This document shows positions 11,003 through 23,600 of a stretch of DNA of 64,000 nucleotides, in pieces. The notes beneath the pieces were generated by a model, which ran no database searches, had not been told where the DNA came from, and saw nothing but the letters and a program-made list of their open reading frames with translations. Numbering within the stretch: position 1 is the first letter of the stretch; each line of letters starts with the position of its first letter. The stretch lies in assembly GCA_903813345.2 (NCBI GenBank), contig CAIIXF020000004.1, forward strand, positions 9,494,196-9,558,195, in the 5' to 3' direction. A program made the translations under genes and the position numbers. Origin of the DNA: Owenia fusiformis (lineage: Eukaryota; Annelida; Polychaeta; Sabellida; Oweniidae).

Positions 11003-12714
11003 CAGACTTGCCAACCTAAAATGAAAAATTTCCGGGAGATTTAAAAGAAACTGCGGTACTTTTACGGGAGTTTTTTCTAAATCCGGTTGTTTTTGCGGAA
11101 GCGGGAGTTTTTACGGGAGAATTTTGAAAAAAACTGTAGTTTTTACGGGAGATTTAAAAAAACGGGAGTTTTTGCTGTACATTTTGAAAAAACGGGAGTT
11201 TTTACGGTAGATTTCAGAAAAAACGGGAGTTTTTACGGTAGATTTTGAAAAAACTGGAGTTTTTTACTTTAGATTTTGAAAAAACGGATGTTTTTACGGT
11301 AGATTTTGAAAGAACGGGAGTTTTTACGGTAGATTTCGGAAAAAACGGGAGTTCTTACGGTACAGGTAGGTGTCTGAAAAACAGCTGTTTTTACTGTAGA
11401 TTTTGAAAAAAACGTGAGTTTTTACGGTAGATTTTGAAAAACGGGAGTTTTTACGGTATAAAATCCAGCGATTTAATTGGTTGAAATTATTATGACGCAT
11501 GCGCAGTTAACAAATTCATTAGAACTTATAATCTAAGATAGATGCCACTTACGCTCATTATTTCACAGCAGTCCCTACCCATAATGCGCCTTATATTGCG
11601 GGAACATTTTGTTTAGCGCCATATAAAAACAAAATGTATTCTCCCGACGGAAGTATTACAGAATATGAACTGGCCCCCGTTTGTGGACATTTGGTGTGCA
11701 AACTTATACCGAACTGATCGCAGAAAAGCAATTTGAATCATGGGAATGAAGTACTTTTAAGTTATTTATGAAAAGTATCGATAGTGAACCATGGGAGCCA
11801 ATCCTTCTTGGAGTAAAAGAAAGAAGCGTGCCTGCAATAATCAAGGTCACAAATTTGTCAAATTCCTTTTAAATACGGTAGATTTCGACAGCAAAAAACG
11901 GAGATTTTACGGGAGTTATACCAAGAATAGGGAGGTTAAGATTAGCGTAAAGGACGATTCTCGGTTTGGAGAACGAAGTTCATCAATATAAATGAGCATT
12001 ATCCCTGCTTCGGACAAATTTGATTTTTTTACATAATATAGAGTTGAAGGTCTTCTTTTGAATGGTCATAATTTAATTTGGGTAATATTTCTAGATTTTT
12101 CGCAAAAAAATATTAGCGCAGTACACTTATGAACTTTTTTCCCCAAATCGAGACTTGTATTTTATTGAATCGGTCTAATTGATCGTTATCCCTGCTTCAG
12201 ACCAATTTGTTATTTTTACATCTTGTAGATTTAAATGTACTCTTTTGAATATTCATAGTTTAATTTGGGTAATATTTCTATATTTTTCATGAAAAAAATT
12301 ATTAGCCCAGGAGACTGTTCTCCAAACCGAGAATCGTCCTTTGTACGTATACCTATCCCTATCCGTATGTTTGCAACTGACTTCCCTTACAAACATACGG
12401 ATAGGGATAGCTATACGTACATTTTGACGCTAATCTTAACCTCCCTATTACGGGAGATTCTACGGGAGTTATACCAAGAATACGGGGGATTTAACGGGAG
12501 TTATACCAGAATACGGGAGATTTCAGCAAAAATACGGGAGATTTTACGGCTATATTTTTTTTTAAATTACGGGAGATTTTAGTAGAAATACCTGATCATG
12601 AATACGGTACGGGAGTTTTTACGGGAGAAAACGGTATGGGAGTTTGGTATTTTTTACGGAAAAACAAAAAAATTACGGGAGATTCCCGTAAAAAACGGGA
12701 GGTTGGCAAGTCTG
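11003..12714. mobile_element. TIR element filled with an ACGGGAG minisatellite (hAT-like ends)
   Basis: The ends CAGACTTGCCAACCT and AGGTTGGCAAGTCTG are perfect 15-bp inverted repeats that begin with CAG as hAT elements do. I found no convincing target duplication. About 11030-11460 is a minisatellite of about 34-bp units around ACGGGAGTTTTTACGGTAGATTTTGAAA. A related array (TACGGGAGATT) fills 12445-12700. Between them lies a smaller inverted structure: GGAGGTTAAGATTAGCGT near 11930 and its mirror near 12430, plus a CTATCCCTATCCGTATGTTTG hairpin near 12354-12410. Inserted into that is the MITE at 11949-12342. No transposase was recognised. Confidence 0.7.
11949..12342. mobile_element. MITE with AAAGGACGATTCTCGG ends, copy 1 (nested)
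   Basis: A 394-bp element with long inverted ends (AAAGGACGATTCTCGGTTTG and its mirror). The interior is an internal direct duplication of about 180 bp; each half contains TTATCCCTGCTTC and TAATTTGGGTAATATTTCTA. It is inserted within the larger element at 11003-12714. A second copy is at 32273-32652. Confidence 0.85.
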
Positions 12715-13119
12715 ATACGTATGACGTACGCCATGTTATAATTATTTCTCTATTTAACAGATGCAGCAGTCAGTGGCAAGGGTCGTTCTGTCCTCTCTCA
12801 AAAAGGATAAGTAACTGTCCTCTTTTTACCAACAATTAGCAGATGGTTTTAGTATTCATTAGATGTTTAATTCTGCATCTATTTGAAACTGCCCATTGCG
12901 GATAATTCGCATGGCAGGTTGTGTTTTTTCATGACTTTAGACAACCGGGGATTTCGGTTTAGGGTTGCCAAACATTTGGAGTGTAAGTCAACGAACGCCG
13001 ACTGACAAGTTCCACTTTATTTCGTCTGATTATTAAAAGTTTTATGCGTTACACTTAATTTTTCAGTTCATTAAGTTTTTTTCATTTCAGTATAAACAAG
13101 AACACAAATGTGTACAAAA
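12715..13119. other. Short intergenic gap
   Basis: Unique-looking AT-rich sequence between two mobile elements. No gene, RNA or repeat was recognised. Confidence 0.4.
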
Positions 13120-14409
13120 TGTCCCCACCAATGGGTTATCTCGTCAAATGGTTATCCTGAAAATGAGTAGACAAGACTTTACCACTGTGACACAATTTGA
13201 GGAGGGAAAATTTACCCAGAATGCCAGATTAGTCAGTTCTATATTTTCATACTAAGAACCACCCCTGAACATTTGAAATTGATCCGTCACACAGTTAACC
13301 AGAAAACATGTAAACAAGACTTTACAGACAAGATTTTAGGATGGAAAATCCAAAATTGCTGCCTTGACATTTACCCGGAATGTCAAAAAACGAATCTGTT
13401 TCTAGATTTTCATCCAAAAAACTAATCTGTTTCTAGATTTCCATCCAAAAAACTAATCAGAAGTAGATTTTCATACTAAGAATCATCCCTGAAAATTTGA
13501 AATTGATCTACCAAACGGCTCACCTAAAAACGCGTAGACAAGACTTTACAGGCAAGATTTTAGACGGAAAATCCAAAATGGCTGCCTTGACATTTATACT
13601 AAGAATCATCCCTGAAAATTTGAAATTGATCTACAGAACGGTTCACCTGGAAATGCGTAGACAAGACTTTACAGACAAGATTTTAGGACGGAAAATCCAA
13701 AATGGCTGCCTTGACATTTACCCAGAATGCCAAAAAACTAATCAGATTTAGATTTTTATAATAAGAATCATCCCTGAAATTTTGAAATTGATCCACCATA
13801 CGGTTCACCTTAAAACGTGCAGACAAGACTTCACAGACAAGATTTTCGGACGGAAAATCCAAAATGGCCGACAATGATAAAGTGATTATGAGTTTTTGCT
13901 GATTTCTTTTTACAAAATTATCACATATAACTACTGTTAACAATAACATAGGCTTTTACAACAAAGTACATCTGAAATTATTTATAAAGCTACAAAATAG
14001 TTAAAGTATGAAAACTCAAAAACACCATTCAATACGATACAAAGTAATATCGTGCGCTAAACTTTTCTTAAGACAATTCAAAATGGCTGACATGACTGAG
14101 CTAACAGGTCCAAAACCTAATCAGATGTATAATGAAGTGAGTTGAACAAGATGTTAAAGTTATAAAAGCAACTGTGAAGCCGTTTTTCTTTAAGTTTTCA
14201 GACAAGGATTTTAACATTTGACTTCAAAATGGCCGAGAGGAAGTAGGTATCGAGTTAAATTTTTTTCATCCACATCTGTATGCACTCATAAGTTATCACT
14301 GAAAATTTGAAGGTGATATCTGTTGTGGTTTTGGAGAAAACTCCCGGACGTACGGACAGACGGACGCACCTAGGCCGACAATATGGCCCCTCACTATGTG
14401 GTGGGGACA
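13120..14409. repeat. TIR-bounded element with internal tandem repeats
   Basis: Bounded by TGTCCCCACCA at 13120 and TGGTGGGGACA ending at 14409. The interior contains at least four tandem-type copies of a block with CCTGAAAATTTGAAATTGATC (near 13266, 13489, 13610, 13776), each followed by AGACAAGACTTTACAGACAAG and AAAATCCAAAATGGC. Unit length varies from about 120 to 225 bp. The right end holds GTACGGACAGACGGACG, then the terminal inverted repeat. Open frames of 84-88 codons are repeat products. Confidence 0.65.
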
Positions 14410-15509
14410 TAAAAAGGATTAAACGAAGCTTTACTTAAAAATCTGAAAACGGTGAACATACGTTATTCTTATTCTGTGAAAACATTTTGACGTCTTATCT
14501 AATTTATCAGCTCTGAACGTTTGGTATCAGTATTTTAAAATGAATGAATGATGGTGAAAATTTGATATGTACATGTACTTTCAAAACAATTGTGCCGAGT
14601 GATCACGTGCACATGCATTGAAACTGGGAAAATTAATTTCATTGATGTGTGCAACAGAAACCTTAGATTATTCAATGTTATTAGGGCCGTTACCATATCA
14701 ATATTATATGCTGAAAAATATGTAACCCTTTGCTAGTGTGAGAAAAGACTATAAGTACAAATACATGTACTTTCGTTTTCGATTTACATGTAAATTCATA
14801 ACTAATTTCGTTTGTAAATAATATTGCATAACAATTATGCACATTTATTATACATCTCATTAAGTTATTGTACATAAATCTTGTAAGTTACTGTACATAT
14901 TGTATTAATACTCTAAGGTACGTTACTTATGTACATTTTCGATATATCGTAAATAACATTTTATGAATAAAACATTTTAAAGAAACATTGTTATTTATCT
15001 GTTGATATTACATTTTTACTAAAATCGGAAACAATTTTATCTCAAACAATCTGACTAAAACTATAAGAGCAACATTTTTACAGACCAATAATACATTCTC
15101 TTATTCAGTTTGAAAATAAAAAGTATCAGAAATTTCCTAAAACACCTCTTGATGGTCCAAACATCAGCAAAAATATGGGTATTCTATCTGGTAAAATTAT
15201 CCATTCGTGCCATTAAGAATTAAAGAATGGCTTTCCAATTGATTAAAACAATATGTAAACGAGGTCGAGGACGCCAACAAATTACTTCAAATATCTTGTG
15301 TAGAGAGGGGGGATGTATCCCAGAATTCATAGATAACTTTTCTCCATATAATGATGGATAGAGAGGAGTTCGTCTGTGAATTCTGGGAAGGGTATTTCCT
15401 CTTTTCATGCCAATAAAACAAATCAATACACCGTGCTATTTTGAGATTCAGTCTAATTATGTTTCTATTAAGGCTTTTACATCAAATCATTCACACAGTG
15501 AAGAATATC
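14410..15509. other. AT-rich intergenic stretch
   Basis: No gene, RNA or clear repeat was recognised. Short ORFs here have no family resemblance and no codon bias that I can see. Confidence 0.4.
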
Positions 15510-15850
15510 GTACCTAAAAATCTGAATGGCTTTTTTGGGTCATCTCTTCCATTAACTTCAGATATATTAACACACAACATGCTGGTATAAAAATGTGTGA
15601 TGTTTATACATTTGGCAAATAGGCCTTTAAATTAAAATGCTAAATTCTGAACAGAATTAAATGAATCTTCAGTGCATACAGATACCTAAAAATCTGAATG
15701 GCTTTTCTGGGTCACCTCTTCCATGGACTCCAGATAAATCGACACACAACACGCTGGTAGAAAAATGGTTATACATTTGGCAAATAGGCCTAAAATGCTA
15801 AAAATGCTAAATTCTGAACATAATGAAATGAATCCTCAGTGCATAACAAA
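15510..15850 (+). repeat. Tandem duplication of about 170 bp
   Basis: Two adjacent direct copies, each starting TACCTAAAAATCTGAATGGC (near 15512 and 15685) and each ending CAGTGCATA. They share the order CTCTTCCAT, CACACAACA, CATTTGGCAAATAGGCCT, TGCTAAATTCTGAACA. No coding potential. Confidence 0.7.
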
Positions 15851-16019
15851 ATGTCACTTCTCAGTTTTAATTTCAAAATGTAGCCATTCATTATACAGTT
15901 TAGCCATACCAAATGTTAGTCTCAAACTCAAGAAATGGGGGCTCCATTAGAGACACACAAGGCATTAACATGACAAATCTCACCAACTAGTTGCTCACAA
16001 TATTATTTGTTCAATCTTA

Positions 16020-16285
16020 AGTCAGACTTAACTTGAAAAAACTGGTCAATTTGAAGCAAGTTGAAAAAAATACCTTTTTGACCTTTTTTGACATTGAGAA
16101 GGTCAACGAAGGTCAATTCTAAAATCTAAAGTCAAATTTGAGCTTCTCAAAACTTGCAAAGTAAGTATTTGTTAAGTTATCGTAAGTTCTAAGAATTTGT
16201 TACAGACGCCAACTGCGGATCGCCAATCGCAGCCACAAAAAACGGAGACTATAACAATATGTCACCACTTTTTGGTGGTGACATA
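16020..16285 (-). repeat. Fragment related to the AGGTCA-rich array, ending in a short hairpin
   Basis: About 16035-16165 read on the minus strand resembles the ~445-bp unit of the array at 48451-55880; shared blocks include CAACTTGCTTCAAATTGACC and TTCTCAAA. It is followed by a hairpin TGTCACCACTTTTTGGTGGT near 16260, similar in style to the end of the 13120-14409 element. Confidence 0.5.
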
Positions 16286-16423
16286 AAAAGTAGTTTTTTT
16301 TGGCATTTCATCCTATGTTATCCTACATAGCTCAGTTAGGCTAAGTTATATTATATAAACATTGAACATTATACAATATCTACAGGAGGGGGGTCTATCA
16401 AGCAAGATTAAACTTGTATTCGC

Positions 16424-16590
16424 GAATGCAACTAACGCCTATCAGCTACCGGATTAACCTAGTATTTTATGGGTAACTTATTTTAATATGAATAGTACCT
16501 GCCACTATTCCATTAATATTTAATGAGTTGGTCATAAAATACTAGGTTAATCCAGTAGCCAACAGGTGTTAGTTGCATTCGTGCATACAA
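16424..16590. mobile_element. 167-bp palindromic MITE
   Basis: Arms of about 55 bases are reverse complements: TTGTATTCGCGAATGCAACT at the left and its mirror ending ATACAA at the right, with an inner block GGATTAACCTAGTATTTTAT and its mirror. The loop is about 60 bases. No coding capacity. Confidence 0.75.
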
Positions 16591-17607
16591 AGAGTAAAGA
16601 ACCCCAAACAGACCCCACCTCATACTACATCTCATCTTATACTTGTTCAATATGGCACTGAATTGACATAAATGTACATTCTTTCATGTCTTGGTCTGGG
16701 TACATTTATAGCTTTTGAGATAAGAAAGGGGTACACTCCCTCCAAAAGTTTGACAACCCTAATGAATGTAACATGTGGTCCAATAGAGAAGTATTGCCAA
16801 ATTTTGAAGGGAGTGTACAAAGCTAATGCTAAAAGGACAGCCTGAGGTGGATTGTAATTATTTTTAACAAAAAAATGGCATGGTAAATTGGTAATCAATC
16901 TATGCTGATTTAGAGAAATATAATATTGGATTCTGCTGGTGCTGCCATCTTTATATCTGCCCAACACTCATGGCTAAAATGATTATATCATTTTACTCAG
17001 TGAGGCACAATACTGCAATAACGATGTAACATTTAACAATGTAAGAATAACACTCCTTTAAACTTCATTACAACAAAGCACTAACATACAAATGTTTTAT
17101 ACACATGCCTTTTTAAAATGACAATTTGCGTTACTATAATATTTATGAAATATCATTGCATAGATGTCATTATCAATATGCAATATAACAGTAAGTTGTC
17201 ATGTCAATATCAGTTTACTACTACCCCCCTCCCCCTTACTTATAATGGAAGCCTTTAACAGTACAGTCAAACACATTTAGTAAAGGGATGGTGTCCAATT
17301 CTTAACAATTGTGAGAGAATCTTCATTTAATAAGGGGGAGTGGGTGAATGTCAATTTTGTTGCAGATTGTTGATATTTTTTTAATATTATATTCAAGTGA
17401 AAGACACATTTTTGGTACATCAGGGTAAATGAGGGGCATTCTCAAAAGTTACAATTGAATGCCATCCCTAGTACAGCCAACTTAGTTTCAGCTGAGTATT
17501 TTTATATAACTTTACTAAAATTTCCCTTCAAATTATTTCAAAGTAATTCTGGAAATTTTTGACTAGCCAACCTTGAAATATTTGGAAAGGAAAATTAAAA
17601 TTCATAT
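16591..17607. other. 3' flank of the RNF168 gene
   Basis: Presumed 3' UTR and downstream DNA of the minus-strand gene that ends at 17608. There is no AATAAA close to the stop; an ATTAAA on the minus strand near 17327 is a weak candidate poly(A) signal. No other feature was recognised. Confidence 0.35.
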
Positions 17608-20600
17608 TCAATGTTGAATTCTTTTAGACCTCCTTGTCCGTAGTTTATATTCATCCGAAGACCCCTTAGTACGAATACTAGTCAGATTTAGTTTTGCTTC
17701 TAGTTCATAATCTTGTTGAAGCTTTATTGCAATTAGTCGATCGCGTTCTTCAACATATTTCCAATAATCATCGTCGTTTTTGAAATCATGAATAAACTTT
17801 TCAGGGGAATCAAGGGGCAAATTTGATTCGTCCTTTATTGAATTGTTATTTTCTACTTGGTTTCTTTTCGAGAATATTTTTGGTTGTTTTGGATCATGTT
17901 TAAGTTTTTTATTCGATTTTACAATCCGCCCGCTCCGAGTTTGTCTCCGATTTGGAGATATCTTGCTACGTAAATTCTTGGAATCCTTTTGACTGTTGTC
18001 CTGAGAATTATTTTTCAGTTCTATTTTGATTAACTTTTGTTGTGTTTGCTTCTTTAACACAGTCTGTCTTTTGGCTCCCATTTTAGGCGTTTGAGGTGTA
18101 ATGTTTGCATATTTCTCACAAATAAGAATTTTTCCTCTCGTTTGATCAGGTGTATATTCGATATTGCTGTCCTTGATGCTTTTTGATTTTGGAGTATTTG
18201 TATTCTTCTTTGGGGAAGGTAATTTCTCAGGTGCCTGTTTTTTAGCTCCATCGGGTTTATTTTTTACATTATTTTGTACATCTTCAACATTCACCTCAGT
18301 TTTCACTTCCTCCTTTATTTTTCTTCGTTGATTTCGTTGAGGTGACCTTGGTTCCTTTTCCTTCCTTAATTCCTTTCTATTGGCACAGTTTTTATCACTT
18401 TCGGAATCAGTGTTAATATCCATATTCTGCATACTTGCAGTTTCAGATTTAATTTCATGTTTGACATTGTCTGCCAATGAGTTTAAATCAGATCTTGTTT
18501 TATCATGTATACCACTAACTAGTTCATTATGTTTTTTCACAGTTTTAGGAGTAGAAGGACTTTTCTCCTTATTTGGCAATACATTCTCTACAGTTTTATG
18601 TACATCTCTGGTATCCTCGGTTTTAATTTTTGTAATCATTGACATCTCTACATTTTCAGGCTCAAAATGTTCAGATTTGATTTCCACTTTAATATTATTT
18701 ACATCTGTGGAAGTTGGTTCAGTTTTTACAGTTACACCCTTTCTAACTTGTTCGATTCTCTTTTCCAATGTCCTAGGTGTTAACGGGGTCGTTGTGACAT
18801 TCGGAAGAAGCTCAATTCCGACTTTTGTGTCCTTTCTAAAATAATTGGTTATTGTGCTGGTGTTTTTTGCAGTGCCATTTTGACAAGGTTTTGATGAATT
18901 GCGATTTTTGGTTGATTTTGTCATCCTGTACACTCGCCCAGGTGATCTTGCAGATGTCGAAGGCTGACTTGACATTCCAACAGGAGTTTCACGTTTTATG
19001 TTCACTTGAGGAACTACATTATCTTTGTGGTGGCTCATGGTGCTCTCCTGGAGTGGACGTACACCTTCAGGCTGTGATCCATCAATTTCATCCAATTTTG
19101 GCTCCAATGGTAAAATGTAATCCTTTTCCTCAATGACTTTTTCAAATTTTAGTTTCTTGGATATTGCTTCAACATTCGGCTTTGCTTCTTCAAGATTAGA
19201 ATCTTCCAGTCTACGCTTTGGACTCGAATAGCTATGCTCAGTTTTTATCTGGTTTAATTCAGTATATGTGGACTTTGAAAGGGAGTGAATTAACCCTTTA
19301 CGCTCCTCAGCCAATAACTGAATTCTTCTCTGGACTGCAGGGCTGCCAAGTGGGAAAGTACGGGTTAATCCCGATGATTGAAAATCAGGTCTACTCAAAT
19401 TCCGAGGTGTACTTCGAATAACTGGTGATCGCAATATTTTCCCACTCGGCAAACATTTCGGCGGAGTTAATGGACATGATTTGATTGGTTTAAAATGAGA
19501 CATTTCACCAGATATGCTATCCCCACTTTCAACGCTACTGGGTCGTGTAGTTACATCCTGGAGCTTCTTTGATGATGTCACGGCAGACAATGGTGTACTT
19601 GTGCCAGATTGCGACATTTCCCTCAACAAAATTTCACTTTCACTCGAAGGTGTCTTAAAACCAAAAGTCGGAGTAGGAATTTTTTCTACAGTCACGCTCG
19701 ACCCATTACTGCTGCTCGCTGGTTCCCCCTTAAGTCTCTTTTTATATTGGAGCTCCGGCGTAGTGTTGGTACTACTAAGGTAGATGAGGGGAATCACAGG
19801 GTCAGAAGTTGAGTCTTCTAAAAGGTTAGAAAATTCCATATCCTTGTTGCTGTCGAGTAACCGCGTATCATTCAATAATCCTTGTAGTTTTTTTGATTCT
19901 TTCTCACTTGGGCTTATACAGGTATAATTATAGGGATCAAGATCAGAGTGGGATTCAATCCCTAGGCCAGATCCAGATTGCCTATTAGACAGGGATTCAA
20001 GATCAGTTTTAGATTGGGATCGAGATCTAGCATTGGCGAGAAATTTATCCATCACAGGGTTGTTTTTGTGGGTTGTATTTGAACTAACACGACTTGTTGG
20101 ACTTATGTTGTCATATAACCAACCTTGTGGGTTCGGTGACTGCAAGCCCTGGAAATAAAGAATATCAAAATCAAATAAATTATAAATGATTTAATTTTGG
20201 ATAAAATATGTCATAATTTAAGCTTTTGAAACTACATCAGGGAAGATATTAAAACCACTTTTCAAATGGGAGCTTAGGCATTTAACAACGACATTGAAAT
20301 TATGCCCTAAAAATTACTTTTTCATATTTTTAGACAGTACATATTTATTATTTATTTATATAGATTTTCCTGTATAGTTCTGCATAGGAGTACTGTTTTT
20401 AAGTCATACATTTATATTGTACATATTTATATGCTGATGACAAAAGGGACAGAACTAAAGTGTGCATAGCTTACAATAAAAGTGAATTTGAACTGTCATA
20501 AACAGATGTAAAAATTAACAAAAATCCAAAACCATGCGTTAAATTTAAAAATAACAATATGTTAAAAGAACAATGAATTCTAAAGATAATATTGCAACAC

Positions 20601-23600
20601 TGCTCCTAAAATATACCATGTTTTCATTATATTATTTTAAATATAGCTATGAAATAATCTAGGTGCAGTGGATTTATATAAATTTTTAAACCTTTGACCT
20701 TGACCTTGTTGTGACCCCTAACCTTGAACTTGATCTTTCACCCCTGAGTGGAACTTTAGGCTGTGTTAAAAAGGCTCAATGTACTTACAGTCATTTTAAC
20801 ATTTAACGAATAAACGATAAAGCATAAAAAACATGAAAATATGGATTTCAACTCCTCTTCATTTTTTGCATTCATTCAAGTTAAGAACAACATAAATTAT
20901 TCTTACAAGGCACTCACGTGACAAAATGTTACCACCTGGTTACACATCGCATAAAGGAGTAAAGATTTCACCAAAATTTGAAAATTACTTGTTAAGTATC
21001 ACAAACATTACAGATGTGTGATCATTGGTTGAGATTGAAAGCTTGACCACCAGTCATAAAAATTGAGACTATTTTGTCTTCACCTCTGACAGTGACAGGG
21101 AGTAGAAAGTCCCAAAAACTGAAAATGTTCTCCCAAATGGATACAAAACTTTCTTTTAGTAAGCAATCTCAATTTTGAATGATATTCATATAACAATATG
21201 TAAGATGATGTAGAAGAATTAATATCAAAACTGATGGATGGTTTTGCTAATGCAGATCTCCATTTTGGTAAAACCGACAAAATAAAAAAAATATTTTAGT
21301 TATTCTCACCTCTGAATATTTGCTGCTTAATTCCTTGGCAAGCAGTTCATCACTGAGTTGTAGACGATCCAACGCTCTACGACGTTCTTCCTCCAACCTC
21401 TCTTCTTCCTCTTGTAACTGACGAATCAGAGCTTCACTCTCTTCAGCCTCTTTTTGACGTTCAATTTCCTGTTGCGCTTGAAGCTGAAATAGAAAATTTT
21501 AGACAAGATATATTTTGGCTTTGCAGACATTTTTTGATGGTGATAATTTTCTTAATAGATGAGCAATTTTTTCAATCCTTGGTATTGACTGAAAGGTTTT
21601 TGTTCTTGATTGATTGATTGTGTGAAATAGGGGTTCTTTTAAAATATTGTGCAACAATGAAGTTTTTTTGTAATTGTTTGTGCAACATATGAGGATTAAT
21701 AAATTTTCCACTGTAACATTGATATCTATTATCTAAATTATTGGAGCCAAATCTCAGGATGCTGTGCTAGAGATTTCGATGCTGGGTGGCAGCTCTGTTT
21801 GATTGTCTGAAAATCAGAGTTGGAGAAGTTTAAGCAAGTTGCAATGGCAACAAAGACAAAAGAATGTAAAAGTTCTGAAGTAATCTTTTCAAAAAGCATA
21901 CCAATCTTTCCCCCATGATCCTTTTTATTTTCTGAACAATTGATGTCTGATCAAATTAGTGATGAAGAATTATCAAAATACATTAGAATTGAAAAAGGGC
22001 CCTTTTTCAAAATTATTGCCAACAAGTTATGTAAATTATTTTCATTCATTAAATAGGCAAAGCAATTTCACGAAATACAGGTATACCTTTGAAGTATTAT
22101 ATAAGAGATGTAACATACCCCTGATCTATGAACCTAGCAGTAATGCCAAGTAACCCCTTACCTTTTTCAGTTCAAGTTCGTACTCTCTCCTGACTTCACC
22201 AGGCTCTGCCACTGTATGAAACACTGGAGTGACACTTTCTGTAAATACATAAATACAAAGCAATTTATACCACCTTTAGTCACAAGAAAATTCGTCACAA
22301 GGTCATTTGTAAATCCATACATTTAAAACGGTCAATTCTACAATGAGGGACTATATAATAATACTACTGTTGATATTGTCCTTCATGTATGATCTATACT
22401 AACATCATTGAATAAATGGTTATGAAAATGCTAGTTACATATGCACCCCATGCAGACAGATCGCTTTAAATTACATTTTGTATGATGCGAGACTTGACAT
22501 TCACCAGGAAAGTAGAAACATTTTATCACAAATGATGCAAATAAATTTTTTACTGCTTAATAAACGATGAATGACAGTCATATTAAGTTCTATAAGTATT
22601 AGAATAGCATGGCGTCTTGATATTTCAAGGTAACTTGTTCAAATAATTAAGGCGGTGATTGAAATGATGATGTAAAGATACTGTACTCTGGGTAAATTTC
22701 GACGCTATAAAATTTCGCGGTTTTTCAAAATTGCAATTCCGCGGCTGTTTAATTTCGCGGATTTGAGTTGATGACATTTCGCGAATTGCACAAGTTGAAT
22801 TTTTTCCGATTACCGTGAATCAATGCGTATCTGGCTATTTTAGCCCGTTCAGAATCCAAATAATGTTTGTATTTTATTTATTGGAAGCGCTTTTATTACA
22901 GCGGAACACAAATGGTTCTTCCAGACATTGGCAACACATTTAAAAGCATATATTAGTTAACAGGCATGATATATAAGAAACTAAAACATGTCATTGGGTC
23001 TGGGGTTTATATACACATTTTAAAGGACCGTTTACACATTTATCGAACTTAAAAGCTTCTTCTTGTGCCCACAATGTAAAAATGTCCTCACCTAAGGTCC
23101 AGCATGTTTTAATTTGCACACTGGCTGATAAAATAGTGCTGGATTACATTTTTCAATAACATTTTTATAAAAAGTATTCCTATCATTACCAAAGAAAGGG
23201 CAAACAAAAAGTCTATGTTGGATGGTGTCTTTTACATTTTTATCACATAACGTACATATTCCATTTCCCTGTCCCCATTTTTCGTATTCTGTTTTTAAGC
23301 CAAAACAACCTGATCTAGCTTTGAACTTTAATTTTTGCCCATAGAAGTCAAAATCTGTGGTCAGGTAGTTTTTTAAGAAGGGATGGGGATTTAGACATCG
23401 ATACAGTGAGAGTGAAGACTTTTCATTCAATGCCGATTTAATGATCTGATATTTTGATAAAAGCCTGATACCAGTCAATATCATCTCTGTGGATAACATC
23501 ATCCAGTCCATATTTTGTTAGGATGGATTTTATGTTTGAAAAGTAAGGAAATGCTTTGCTTTCATCATTATCACAGAATCCATCATACATAGAATTAAAT

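Noticed and set aside
18380-18844. 154-codon plus-strand frame with hydrophobic stretches
   Set aside because: Antisense to the last RNF168 exon; no start context or homology.
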